From Nocardioides sp. BP30 (GTDB taxonomy: Bacteria; Actinomycetota; Actinomycetes; Propionibacteriales; Nocardioidaceae): a DNA stretch of 64,000 bases. This document shows positions 1 through 7,969 of the stretch, one piece after another. The DNA is taken from contig NZ_CP123620.1 of assembly GCF_029873215.1 (NCBI RefSeq), forward strand, positions 1,674,001 to 1,738,000, in the 5' to 3' direction. Each line of letters starts with the position of its first letter. Position 1 is the stretch's first letter. Under the pieces are notes generated by a model. The model was not told the origin of the DNA. It worked only from the letters and a program-made list of their open reading frames with translations, and ran no database searches. Position numbers and translations under genes: made by a program.

Positions 1-308
1 GCCGATTCACAGCGTTCTACGGCACCACCCACGGAGGCAAGGTCGCCTACGCGGTCGGCTACACCGGCCTCGGCGTCGCCTCGACCCGCTTCGGGGCCAA
101 CGTGATGCTCGACCTGCTGGCCGGCGAGCAGACCGAGCGGACCCGGCTGAGGATGGTGCAGGAGAAGCCGATCCGGTTCCCGCCCGAGCCGCTGAAGTGG
201 ATCGGCATCACCGTGACCCGGCGCGCCATGGAGAAGGCCACCCGCACCGGGAAGCGCGGCCCGTGGCTGCGGATGATGGACGCCGTCGGCCTGGGCTTCG
301 ACAGCTGA
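1..308 (+). CDS. FAD-dependent amine oxidase-like protein, C-terminal end (5' end outside window)
   Basis: Only the last 101 residues are visible, read in frame from base 3 to a TGA at 306-308. The segment GGKVAYAVGYTGLGVASTRF followed by a helix with MLDLLAG resembles the C-terminal FAD-binding strand of the DAO (D-amino-acid oxidase) fold used by gamma-glutamylputrescine oxidase-type enzymes, where the glycine-rich turn contacts the flavin. These enzymes oxidise an amine to an aldehyde. The neighbours (class III aminotransferase, pot importer, aldehyde dehydrogenase) make polyamine or amino-acid-derived amine oxidation likely. The substrate cannot be read from this fragment. A strong hairpin follows the stop codon. 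Confidence 0.7.
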   Translation, partial: RFTAFYGTTHGGKVAYAVGYTGLGVASTRFGANVMLDLLAGEQTERTRLRMVQEKPIRFPPEPLKWIGITVTRRAMEKATRTGKRGPWLRMMDAVGLGFDS

Positions 309-313
309 GCCTC

Positions 314-350
314 GCGGCTGGTCCCGGCCCCCCGAGCCGGGACCAGCCGC
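314..350. terminator. Bidirectional terminator-like hairpin, perfect 15-bp stem
   Basis: Arms 314-328 and 336-350 are perfectly complementary, with a 7-base loop. The hairpin sits between two convergent genes (oxidase end 308, aminotransferase end 364), so it can stop transcription from both sides. There is no T-tract, which is common in high-GC actinobacteria. Confidence 0.8.
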
Positions 351-363
351 ATCGCCCCCCCCG

Positions 364-1737
364 TCAGATGAGCGAGACGCCCTTCTCCAGGACGACGCGC
401 AGGATCTGTGTCATCTCGTCGAAGTGGCTCTGGTCGCAGATGAGCGGCGGTGCGACCTGGATGACCGGGTCGCCGCGGTCGTCCGCTCGGCAGTAGAGGC
501 CCTCGGCGTACAGGGCGCCGGACAGGTAGCCGCGCAGCAGCCGCTCGGCCTCGTCGTCGCTGAACGACTCCTTGGTGCTCTGGTCCTTGACGAGCTCGAT
601 GCCGTAGAAGTACCCGTCGCCGCGCACGTCGCCGACGATCGGGATGTCCTGCAGCGACTCCAGAGCCGCCCGGAACGCACCCTCACGCTCCCTGACCCCT
701 TCGAGGATCTTCTCGTCCTCGAAGATCTGCAGGTTCTTCAACGCCACCGCGGCAGAGACGGGGTGACCGCCGAACGTGTAGCCGTGGTAGAAGGTGTTGG
801 TGCCCTGCAGGAACGGCTCCATCAGGCGGTCCGAGGCGATCATCGCGCCGATGGGGGAGTAGCCCGAGGAGAGCCCCTTGGCGCAGGTGATGATGTCGGG
901 CTGGTAGCCGTAGCGCTCCGCGCCGAACATGTGGCCGAGCCGGCCGAAGGCACAGATGACCTCGTCGGAGACCAGCAGGACGTCGTACTCGTCGCAGATC
1001 TCGCGCACCCGCTGGAAGTAGCCCGGCGGGGGCGGGAAGCAGCCGCCGGCGTTCTGCACCGGCTCCAGGAAGACCGCGGCGACGGTGTCGGGGCCCTCGT
1101 ACTCGATCGCCTCGGCGATCTGGTCCGCCGCCCAGCGACCGAACGCTTCGAGGTCGTCCTCGACATGCCCGGGGGCGCGGTAGAAGTTGGTGTTCGGCAC
1201 CCGGAAGGTCGAGGGCACCAGCGGCTCGAAGGGCTCCTTGAACGCCGGCAGGCCGGTGATCGAGAGCGCGCCCTGGGTGGTGCCGTGATAGGCGTACTTG
1301 CGGCTGATCACCTTGTGCTTGGCCGGCTTCCCGACCAGCTTGAAGTAGTTCTTGGCCAGCTTCCACGCGCTCTCGACGGCTTCGCCCCCACCGGTGGTGA
1401 AGAAGATGCGGTTGAGGTCGCCGGGGGCGTAGGACGCGACCTTCTCGGCCAGCTCGATCGCCGCGGGATGGGCGTAGGACCACAGCGGCATGAACTCCAG
1501 CTGCTTGGCCTGCTCGGCGGCGGCCTCGGCGAGCTCGTGCCGGCCGTGGCCGAGCTGGCTGGTGAACAGGCCGCCCAGCCCGTCGAGGTAGCGCTTGCCC
1601 TGAGCGTCCCAGAGGTAGGCGCCCTCGCCGCGGACCATCACGGGGATGTCGGCCTGGTCGTAGACCGAGTGCCGGGCGAAATGCAGCCAGAGGTGATCCT
1701 TTGCTGCCTGCTGGAGGTGTGCGTAGTCAAGGGCCAT
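364..1737 (-). CDS. Class III PLP-dependent aminotransferase (putrescine/omega-amine type)
   Basis: A 457-residue fold-type I aminotransferase of the class III (ornithine/GABA/omega-amino acid) group. Visible features are TTGGGEAVESAWK near residue 115 (cofactor phosphate binding), VSDEVICAFGR with Asp258 (contacts the PLP ring nitrogen) and CAKGLSSGYSPIGA with Lys287, the Schiff-base lysine. The start at 1737 (MALDYAHLQQ) is preferred over a longer frame beginning at 1842, because family members begin close to this sequence and the extra 35 residues look non-coding. Family members transfer an amino group from putrescine, GABA or beta-alanine to pyruvate or 2-oxoglutarate. The adjacent pot importer and aldehyde dehydrogenase favour a polyamine substrate, which is an inference. 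The gene diverges from the saccharopine dehydrogenase-like gene. Confidence 0.9.
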   Translation of the reverse strand: MALDYAHLQQAAKDHLWLHFARHSVYDQADIPVMVRGEGAYLWDAQGKRYLDGLGGLFTSQLGHGRHELAEAAAEQAKQLEFMPLWSYAHPAAIELAEKVASYAPGDLNRIFFTTGGGEAVESAWKLAKNYFKLVGKPAKHKVISRKYAYHGTTQGALSITGLPAFKEPFEPLVPSTFRVPNTNFYRAPGHVEDDLEAFGRWAADQIAEAIEYEGPDTVAAVFLEPVQNAGGCFPPPPGYFQRVREICDEYDVLLVSDEVICAFGRLGHMFGAERYGYQPDIITCAKGLSSGYSPIGAMIASDRLMEPFLQGTNTFYHGYTFGGHPVSAAVALKNLQIFEDEKILEGVREREGAFRAALESLQDIPIVGDVRGDGYFYGIELVKDQSTKESFSDDEAERLLRGYLSGALYAEGLYCRADDRGDPVIQVAPPLICDQSHFDEMTQILRVVLEKGVSLI

Positions 1738-1867
1738 GTCCCCATGTTGGTCGCCCGTGGCCGGTCCGGCAAGCGGATCCATCGCAAAGAGCGAAATCCA
1801 CGACGGAATCCGTGGTCGCTCTCGAACAATTGCGCGGCGCATGTAGCGAGCGCTTCGTACGTCGCGT

Positions 1868-1873
1868 TACAGT
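1868..1873 (+). promoter_or_regulatory. -10 hexamer TACAGT, leaderless start
   Basis: TACAGT ends 5 bp before the ATG at 1879. The implied transcript begins at or next to the start codon. No Shine-Dalgarno sequence is present. Confidence 0.5.
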
Positions 1874-1878
1874 CCGGT

Positions 1879-3117
1879 ATGGCCACTCAGCGATCTCAGC
1901 CCGCCCCCATGCGCATCCTCCTGGTCGGAGCCGGCGGCGTCGGAGCGGCGTTCGCCTCGATCGCCGCCCGCCGTGACTTCTACGAGTCCCTGCTGATCGT
2001 CGACTTCGACGCCGAGAGTGCGGAGAAGGCTGCCTCGGCCGACGCCCGGTTCACCTGGGCCACCGCCGACGCCGGTGACGTCGACGCGCTGGTCGCGATC
2101 GCCCGGGAGCATCGCGTCACCCACGTGATGAATGCCGTGGACCCGCGCTTCGTGATGCCGGTCTTCGAGGCCGCTCGGATCGTCGGTGCCGACTATCTCG
2201 ACATGGCGATGTCGCTCTCCCAGCGTCATCCGCAGGAGCCCTACTCCAAGACCGGCGTGATGCTCGGTGACCAGCAGTTCGCCCAGCACCACCTGTGGCA
2301 GGCGAACGACCGTCTCGCTCTGGTGGGCATGGGCGTGGAGCCGGGCCTGGCGGACGTGTTCGCCCGCTATGCGGCCGACCACCTCTTCAGCGAGATCGAC
2401 GAGCTCGGCGTGCGCGACGGGTCCAACATCACCGTCGAGGGCTACGAGTTCGCGCCGTCGTTCTCCATCTGGACCACCATCGAGGAGTGCCTCAACCCGC
2501 CGGTGGTCTGGGAGAACGGCACCTGGCACACCACCGAGCCGTTCTCGGACGCGGAGGTCTTCGACTTCCCCGAGGGCATCGGGCCGGTGGAGTGCGTGAA
2601 CGTCGAGCACGAGGAGGTCCTCCTCATGCCGCGGTTCGTCAACGCCAAGAAGGTGACCTTCAAGTACGGCCTCGGCGACGAGTTCATCGACGTCCTCAAG
2701 ACCCTCTCCAAGCTCGGTCTGGACCGGACCGAGCCGGTCGAGGTGCGCTCGAGCACCGGTCCGGTCGCGGTCAGCCCGCGCGACGTGGTCGCCGCGCTGC
2801 TGCCCAACCCGGCCAAGCTGGGACCGCAGATGCACGGCAAGACCTGCGCCGGACTGTGGGTCACCGGCAAGGACAAGGACGGCGCGCCGCGCTCGACGTA
2901 CCTCTACCACGTGGTGGACAACCAGTGGTCGATGGAGGAGTACGGCCACCAGTGCGTCGTGTGGCAGACAGCGATCTGCCCGGTGGTGGCGCTGGAGCTG
3001 CTCGCGACCGGCGTCTGGAAGGGCGCCGGCGTGCTGGGCCCGGAGGCCTTCGACGCGCTGCCCTTCCTCGAGCTCCTCAACGCCTACGGCAGCCCGTGGG
3101 GGATCAAGGAGCTCTGA
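1879..3117 (+). CDS. Saccharopine dehydrogenase-family NAD(P)-dependent reductase
   Basis: A 412-residue protein with an N-terminal Rossmann fold (MRILLVGAGGVGAAFASIA, a GxGGxG dinucleotide motif about 10 residues in) and the family's C-terminal domain (GVEPGLADVFARYAADHLF and EGYEFAPSFSIWTTIEEC). The family covers saccharopine reductase, lysine epsilon-dehydrogenase and carboxynorspermidine dehydrogenase, all acting on amino-acid imines or secondary amines. Given the polyamine importer, aminotransferase and aldehyde dehydrogenase around it, a reductive or oxidative step on a diamine-derived imine is plausible. The exact reaction cannot be assigned. ATG 1879 is chosen; a second in-frame ATG at 1909 would remove ten residues before the Rossmann strand. 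Confidence 0.85.
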   Translation: MATQRSQPAPMRILLVGAGGVGAAFASIAARRDFYESLLIVDFDAESAEKAASADARFTWATADAGDVDALVAIAREHRVTHVMNAVDPRFVMPVFEAARIVGADYLDMAMSLSQRHPQEPYSKTGVMLGDQQFAQHHLWQANDRLALVGMGVEPGLADVFARYAADHLFSEIDELGVRDGSNITVEGYEFAPSFSIWTTIEECLNPPVVWENGTWHTTEPFSDAEVFDFPEGIGPVECVNVEHEEVLLMPRFVNAKKVTFKYGLGDEFIDVLKTLSKLGLDRTEPVEVRSSTGPVAVSPRDVVAALLPNPAKLGPQMHGKTCAGLWVTGKDKDGAPRSTYLYHVVDNQWSMEEYGHQCVVWQTAICPVVALELLATGVWKGAGVLGPEAFDALPFLELLNAYGSPWGIKEL

Positions 3118-3143
3118 GGGCGCACCGCGCCGGCGGCGTGGAC

Positions 3144-3181
3144 GCGAAGGGGTCCAGGCCGGATGGCTGGACCCCCTTCGC
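3144..3181. terminator. Bidirectional terminator hairpin
   Basis: Arms 3144-3157 and 3167-3181 pair over 14 bp with one bulged C around a 9-base loop. The hairpin lies between the convergent saccharopine dehydrogenase-like gene and potC. Confidence 0.8.
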
Positions 3182-3194
3182 GCGCAGGGCGGGC

Positions 3195-3983
3195 TCAGGC
3201 CTCGTCGTCGCCGTAGCGCTGCGCGATCCACACCGGTACGACGGCGACCACCGTGAGCACGGCGGCGACCACGTTGATCACCGGCGCCTGGTTGGGGCGG
3301 AACAGGTTGTCGAAGATCCACAGCGGCAGCGTTCGCGTCGACCCGGCGGTGAACTCGGTGACCACGATCTCGTCGAAGCTCAGCGCGAAGGCCAGCAGGC
3401 CGCCGGCCAGCAGCGCACCCCGCAGCTGCGGGAAGGTCACCCAGCGGAAGGTCTGGAACCCGCTCGCGCCGAGGTCGGCCGACGCCTCCTGCAGGTTCGT
3501 GCCGGTGCGCCGCAACCGCGCCTGCACGTTGTTGAAGACCACCACGACGCAGAACGTCGTGTGCGCGATGATCACGGTGAGCAGGCTGAGGTTCCAGCCG
3601 AGCACCGAGTGGAACGTCGTGTTCATCGCGATGCCGGTGACGATGCCGGGCAGCGTGATCGGCATGGTGATGAGCAGGCTGATCGGCTGCTTGCCCCACA
3701 CCGGGTAGCGCTGCAGGGCGAAGGCGGCGCAGGTGCCGAGCACGAGCGCGAGCGCGGCAGCGCACACGCCCACGATCGCGGTGGCGCCCAGGGCGTGCCA
3801 AGCGCCGCTGTTGTGTGCCGCGGCCTGCCACCAGTTCAGCGTCAGACCGGTGGGCGGGAACGCGAACGTCCGCGAGGAGTTGAACGAGTTGAGGACGACG
3901 AAGAGCAGCGGCACGTAGAGGAAGACCAGGACCAGCACGGTCCAGGCGCCGGCGAAGCGCCGGAATCCGGCGGAGAGTCTCAT
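3195..3983 (-). CDS. potC: Spermidine/putrescine-type ABC transporter permease (PotC-like)
   Basis: A 262-residue inner-membrane permease with about six membrane segments. The first is near residues 12-32 (GAWTVLVLVFLYVPLLFVVL). The cytoplasmic coupling loop reads EASADLGASGFQTFRWVTFP, the EAA motif that docks on the ATPase. It overlaps potB by four bases (ATGA), so the two permeases are translationally coupled, and it is the last gene of the potA-potD-potB-potC cluster. Members of this group import putrescine, spermidine and related cations. The specificity call rests on the neighbouring amine-catabolic genes. Confidence 0.88.
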   Translation of the reverse strand: MRLSAGFRRFAGAWTVLVLVFLYVPLLFVVLNSFNSSRTFAFPPTGLTLNWWQAAAHNSGAWHALGATAIVGVCAAALALVLGTCAAFALQRYPVWGKQPISLLITMPITLPGIVTGIAMNTTFHSVLGWNLSLLTVIIAHTTFCVVVVFNNVQARLRRTGTNLQEASADLGASGFQTFRWVTFPQLRGALLAGGLLAFALSFDEIVVTEFTAGSTRTLPLWIFDNLFRPNQAPVINVVAAVLTVVAVVPVWIAQRYGDDEA

Positions 3984-4861
3984 CGGGACTCCTGTTCCAG
4001 GGAGCCGGTCGCCCGCAGGGCGAACAGGTAGACGAGGACGACCACCAGCGGCACGAACGAGAGTGCCGCCGCGAGCGGCTGGTCGTTCGCGGTCACGAGC
4101 TGGCCGTAGATGACGTTGCCCAGCAGCTGGGTCTTGCCGCCGACGATCTGCACGGCGATGTAGTCGCCCAGCGAGAGCGAGAAGGTGAAGATCGAGCCGG
4201 CCGCGATGCCGGGGAAGGCCAGCGGTGCGGCGATGCGGCGCAGCGTGGTCGCACTGGTGGCACCGAGGTCGGCGCTCGCCTCCCACATCGAGTGCGGGAC
4301 CCGGGTGAAAGCGGCGTAGACCGGCAGGATCATGTACGGCAGCCACAGGTAGGACAGCGTGATCACGGTGGCCGGCAGGCCGTAGCCGATGCTGTGCCCA
4401 CCGGTGATCCAGTCCAGGGGACCGTTCGGCGCGAGCAGGCCGCGCCAGGCGTACGCCTTGACCAGGTAGGACGCCCACAGCGGCGTCGTCACCGCCACCA
4501 TGAGGGCGATGCGCATCGTCGGGCCGGCCACCTTCGCCATGAACAGCGCGAGCGGTACGGCGAGGACCGCGTCGATCACTGTCACGCCGAGCGCGACGCC
4601 GACCGTGCGCAGGGTGACGGTGCGGAACAGCGAGTCGTGGAAGACGGCGCCGAAGTTGCCCGTCGTGGTGACGTGGACGACCTGGCCGGTGAAGGAGTCG
4701 ACGCTCCAGAACGCGCTGATCAGCAGCACCGCCATCGAGCCGAGGTAGGCGATGACCAGCCACGCCATCGGCGGCAGGAGCAGGAGGTAGCCGCGCAGTG
4801 CGGGACGGCGGTTGGAGCGCCGTCCCGCACGCAGGTTCTCCGTGGGAACCAGGGAGGTCAC
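3980..4861 (-). CDS. potB: Spermidine/putrescine-type ABC transporter permease (PotB-like)
   Basis: A 293-residue permease whose first membrane helix lies near residues 24-50. The EAA coupling loop (WEASADLGATSATTLRRIAAP) sits in the second half. Its start lies one base after the potD stop codon and its end overlaps the potC start by four bases, so the solute-binding protein and both permeases form one translational unit. PotB and PotC form the heterodimeric channel of the importer. The GDYIAVQIVGG segment near the C-terminus is typical of PotB proteins. Confidence 0.88.
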   Translation of the reverse strand: MTSLVPTENLRAGRRSNRRPALRGYLLLLPPMAWLVIAYLGSMAVLLISAFWSVDSFTGQVVHVTTTGNFGAVFHDSLFRTVTLRTVGVALGVTVIDAVLAVPLALFMAKVAGPTMRIALMVAVTTPLWASYLVKAYAWRGLLAPNGPLDWITGGHSIGYGLPATVITLSYLWLPYMILPVYAAFTRVPHSMWEASADLGATSATTLRRIAAPLAFPGIAAGSIFTFSLSLGDYIAVQIVGGKTQLLGNVIYGQLVTANDQPLAAALSFVPLVVVLVYLFALRATGSLEQESR

Positions 4862-4862
4862 G

Positions 4863-6065
4863 TCAGCCCTTCATCTGCTGCCACTTGGTGACCCACTCGG
4901 CGTAGTCGGTGCAGGTGGTGCCGGAGCCGTCGACGCACTGCTTCTGCGGGGTGGTCCAGTAGTGGATCTGCGAGGCGTAGGCGGCATCGGTCGCGTGGTA
5001 GGTGTTGCAGAAGTCCTTGTCGCTGGTCTGGGCGCACGACAGCGTCTGCGCGGGCGCCTCACCGAACCACTCCGCCACCTCGGCGTTCACCTTCGGCGAG
5101 GTGATCCAGTCCATCCACTCGTACATGCAGTTGGGGTGGGCCGCCTTCGCGGCCAGCATCCAGGTGTCCGACCAGCCGGTGGCGCCCTCGGTCGGCACGG
5201 TGGTGCCCACCTGGACCTTCTTGTCGGAGTTGATCAGGTTCGCGATGACCTGCCAGGAGGTGCCGATGACGCTGGAGCCGGACTCGAAGGACTGCACCGC
5301 CTTGGTGTAGTCCGACCAGTACTCGCCGACGTTGGCGTTCTGCTGCTTGAGCAGCGCCACGGCCGCGTCGAGCTGCTTCTCGGTCAGGGAGTAGGGGTCC
5401 TTGATGCCGAGCTCGGGCTTGGTCTTCGACAGGTACAGCGCCGCGTCGGCGATGTAGATCGGGGAGTCGTAGGCGGTGACCTTGCCGTGGTAGGGCGAGC
5501 TCGCGTCGAACACCGAGGCCCACGACGTGGGCGCGGTCTTCACGGCGGCCTTGTTCCAGGCCAGCACGTTCGCGCCCCAGCCGTGCGGAACGCCGTACAT
5601 CTGGCCGTCGACCGAGTTCCAGGGCTTGTCCTTGAGGAAGTCGGAGATGGTCTTGTAGTTCGGCACCAGGTCGGTGTTGACCGGTGCGACGTTGCCCGCG
5701 TAGATCAGGCGCAGCGTCGCGTCGCCGGAGGCGGAGACGCCGTCGTACTGACCGGTCCGCATGAGCTGGACCATCTCGTCGGACGTGCCGGCGACCTTGG
5801 CGTTGACCTGGCAGCCGGTCTTCTGCTCGAAGGGGTGGACCCAGTCGACCGACTTGTCGTCGGAGCCGTCCTCGGCGTAGCCGGCCCAGACGACGAGGTT
5901 GAGCTTGCCCTCGCCCGAGCCGAGCTTGGAGGCCTCGGCGATCTTGGGCGGCTTCACCCCCTGGGTGCCGTTACTGCTGGTGGTGGTGGTCGAGGACGAG
6001 CAGGCGCTCAGGGCGAGCACGGCGGCGCCGACGATCGCGGCGGCGCCCTGGAGGCGGATCTTCAT
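4863..6065 (-). CDS. potD: Polyamine-type extracellular solute-binding lipoprotein (PotD-like)
   Basis: A 400-residue substrate-binding protein with a lipoprotein signal. A positively charged start (MKIRLQG) is followed by a hydrophobic stretch and the lipobox LSAC near residue 21, so the mature protein is anchored to the outer face of the membrane. The body fits the PotD/PotF class (LNLVVWAGYAED near the start, YGVPHGWGANVLAWN, and a C-terminal EWMDWITSPKVNAEVAEWFG segment). It would deliver polyamine to PotB/PotC. GAGGAG lies 8 bases before the ATG. It follows potA after a 46-bp gap. Confidence 0.88.
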   Translation of the reverse strand: MKIRLQGAAAIVGAAVLALSACSSSTTTTSSNGTQGVKPPKIAEASKLGSGEGKLNLVVWAGYAEDGSDDKSVDWVHPFEQKTGCQVNAKVAGTSDEMVQLMRTGQYDGVSASGDATLRLIYAGNVAPVNTDLVPNYKTISDFLKDKPWNSVDGQMYGVPHGWGANVLAWNKAAVKTAPTSWASVFDASSPYHGKVTAYDSPIYIADAALYLSKTKPELGIKDPYSLTEKQLDAAVALLKQQNANVGEYWSDYTKAVQSFESGSSVIGTSWQVIANLINSDKKVQVGTTVPTEGATGWSDTWMLAAKAAHPNCMYEWMDWITSPKVNAEVAEWFGEAPAQTLSCAQTSDKDFCNTYHATDAAYASQIHYWTTPQKQCVDGSGTTCTDYAEWVTKWQQMKG

Positions 6066-6111
6066 GCGGGTGTCTCCTCGGGATGTGTGACGAGCCGTTC
6101 GGGCGGTGCGG

Positions 6112-7149
6112 TCAGTCGGTCAGCTGGTGCAGGGCCTCGTCGGTCCACGCCAGGCGGATGCGGTCGCCGCGCTGCACGATGCTCGCGGCGGCGGTGTTGA
6201 GGCTGGTGATGGTGACGGTCACCGGTCCGAGGTCGGCGAGCACGCGCGTGCTCGCGCCGGCGTAGACGACCTCGGTGACCGAGCCCTCGCGCACGGTGGC
6301 GCCGGCCGGTGCGGGAGCCGTGTCGGCCAGGACGCCGATCTTCTCGGGGCGCACGGCCCAGGTCCCGGAGCGCCCCACCACCTGCTGGGCGGTCTCGCCG
6401 GAGAGGATGTTGGAGGTGCCGACGAAGCCGGCCACGAACCGGTTCACCGGCTCCTCGTAGACGGCACGGGCCGAGCCGACCTGCTCGATCCGGCCCTCGT
6501 TGAACACCGCCAGGCGGTCGCAGAGGGTGAGCGCCTCGTCCTGGTCGTGGGTGACGAAGACGAAGGTGATGCCGACCTCGCGCTGGATCGCCTTGAGCTC
6601 GACCTGCATCTCCTCGCGCAGCTTGAGATCGAGGGCACCGAGCGGCTCGTCGAGGAGCAGCACCTTCGGGCGCACGGCCAGGGAGCGTGCCAGTGCCACC
6701 CGCTGGCGCTGGCCGCCGGAGAGCTGGGCGGGCTTGCGGTCGGCGACGTGGTCGAGGCGGACCATGGCCAAGGCATCACCGGCCCGGCGTCGCCGCTCGG
6801 CCGTGGCGACGTTGCGGGCGCGCAGGCCGTACTCGACGTTCTCGCGCAGCGTCATGTGCGGGAAGAGCGCGTAGTCCTGGAAGACGGTGGTCACGTCCCG
6901 GCGGTGCGGGGGCACCGCGGTGACGTCGGAGCCGCCGAGCAGCACGGTGCCCTCGGTGGGCTGCTCGAACCCGGCGATCATCCGCAGCACGGTCGTCTTG
7001 CCGGAGCCGGAGGGACCGAGCATCGCGAAGAACTCACCGTCGGCCACCTCGAGGTCGACGTCGTCGACCGCGACGGTGCTCGCGAACGTCTTGCGGATGC
7101 CGCGCAAGGTGACCGATCCATCAGCGGGCCTGGTGGTGGGGGGTGCCAT
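6112..7149 (-). CDS. potA: Polyamine-type ABC transporter ATP-binding protein (PotA-like)
   Basis: A 345-residue ATPase. Walker A is GPSGSGKT (residues 45-52), the Q-loop is QDYALFP, the signature is LSGGQRQR (143-150), Walker B is VLLLDE (163-168) and the switch histidine is in VTHDQDEA (His201). The C-terminal ~110 residues form a TOBE-type regulatory domain, as in PotA and other carbohydrate/amine importers. It is the first gene of the importer operon and diverges from the GntR regulator. A -10/-35 pair (TTGCGG, 17 bp, TAGTTT) ends 6 bp before its ATG, so a leaderless mRNA is likely. Confidence 0.9.
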   Translation of the reverse strand: MAPPTTRPADGSVTLRGIRKTFASTVAVDDVDLEVADGEFFAMLGPSGSGKTTVLRMIAGFEQPTEGTVLLGGSDVTAVPPHRRDVTTVFQDYALFPHMTLRENVEYGLRARNVATAERRRRAGDALAMVRLDHVADRKPAQLSGGQRQRVALARSLAVRPKVLLLDEPLGALDLKLREEMQVELKAIQREVGITFVFVTHDQDEALTLCDRLAVFNEGRIEQVGSARAVYEEPVNRFVAGFVGTSNILSGETAQQVVGRSGTWAVRPEKIGVLADTAPAPAGATVREGSVTEVVYAGASTRVLADLGPVTVTITSLNTAAASIVQRGDRIRLAWTDEALHQLTD

Positions 7150-7154
7150 GGCGT

Positions 7155-7184
7155 AAAACTATGGAACAAGTTTTCAAACCGCAA
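7155..7184 (-). promoter_or_regulatory. potA promoter with overlapping inverted repeat (candidate GntR operator)
   Basis: On the minus strand the -35 TTGCGG (7179-7184) and -10 TAGTTT (7156-7161) are 17 bp apart, and the -10 ends 6 bp before the potA ATG. The inverted repeat AAAACT-N8-AGTTTT (7155-7174) covers the -10 and most of the spacer, where a repressor would act. This AT-rich patch stands out from the surrounding DNA. That the neighbouring GntR protein binds here is an inference. Confidence 0.55.
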
Positions 7185-7219
7185 CGGAATCCAGGAACTT
7201 TTCGACGGGGAAGGGCGTA

Positions 7220-7969
7220 GTGACCCTCATGCGGCACTATTACGGCCACGGCACCGCTGTCGTCTTCGCGCCGCTGGAGCCGTTGGGCCGTGCCGAGCTG
7301 GTCAGTCGCAGGCTCGCCGACGCCATCGAGCTGGAGCTGCTCACCGACGGGAGCCAGCTCCCCGGTGAGATCGAACTGGCCGCGACCTTCGGCGTCGCCA
7401 CCGTCACCATCCGCGAGGCGCTCGCCGACCTGCGCCGCATGGGACTCATCCACACCCGGCGAGGTCGCGGTGGCGGCAGCTTCGTCACGACGCCCGTCGG
7501 CGGTCCCAGCGACCTGTCGCGCCGCCGGTTGGCCGCGCACAGCGTGATGGAGCTGCGCGACATGGGGGACCTGTACGCCATCGCCTCCGGGGGTGCCGCC
7601 GCGCTGGCGGCGGCGCGTGCCTCCGACGACGACGTCCGGATGCTGCGCGCGACGCGTGACGAGCTGGCGGCGGCCATCGATGCGGGCGCCTGGCGGCGCG
7701 CCGACGCCCGCTTCCGCGTCCTGATCGCCGTCGCGGCGCAGTCGCCACGGCTCTACCGTGCCGAGATCGACCTGCAGGCCGAGGTGGGCACGCTGCTGTG
7801 GCTGGGCTTCGACGCCTGCACCCACGATGAGGAGCTGGCGTGCTGCACCGACATCCTCGACGCCGTCGAGGCCCGACGCAGCGACGATGCGCGGAGGGCG
7901 GCGGAGCGGCGCGTGCGCGACGCGACGGCTCGACTGATCGACCACCGGCTCAGCAAGGAGGACCGATGA
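7220..7969 (+). CDS. GntR-family transcriptional regulator with FCD-type effector domain
   Basis: A 249-residue regulator. Residues ~25-90 form the GntR winged helix (LPGEIELAATFGVATVTIRE, then LIHTRRGRGGGSFV, the beta wing). Residues ~110-245 are helical with the FCD (FadR C-terminal) layout that binds small organic acids or amines. The GTG start at 7220 follows GGGGAAGGG at 7207-7215; an ATG at 7229 is an alternative. It diverges from potA and overlaps the next gene by ATGA, so it probably controls the amine importer and catabolic genes in response to a metabolite. No effector can be named. Confidence 0.85.
   Translation: MTLMRHYYGHGTAVVFAPLEPLGRAELVSRRLADAIELELLTDGSQLPGEIELAATFGVATVTIREALADLRRMGLIHTRRGRGGGSFVTTPVGGPSDLSRRRLAAHSVMELRDMGDLYAIASGGAAALAAARASDDDVRMLRATRDELAAAIDAGAWRRADARFRVLIAVAAQSPRLYRAEIDLQAEVGTLLWLGFDACTHDEELACCTDILDAVEARRSDDARRAAERRVRDATARLIDHRLSKEDR

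Noticed and set aside
424..1878. Long plus-strand frame running into the saccharopine dehydrogenase-like gene, suggesting a ~900-residue fusion
   Set aside because: The upstream ~485 residues are antisense to a well-conserved aminotransferase and show no family features. A -10 hexamer and ATG at 1868-1881 give the proper start.
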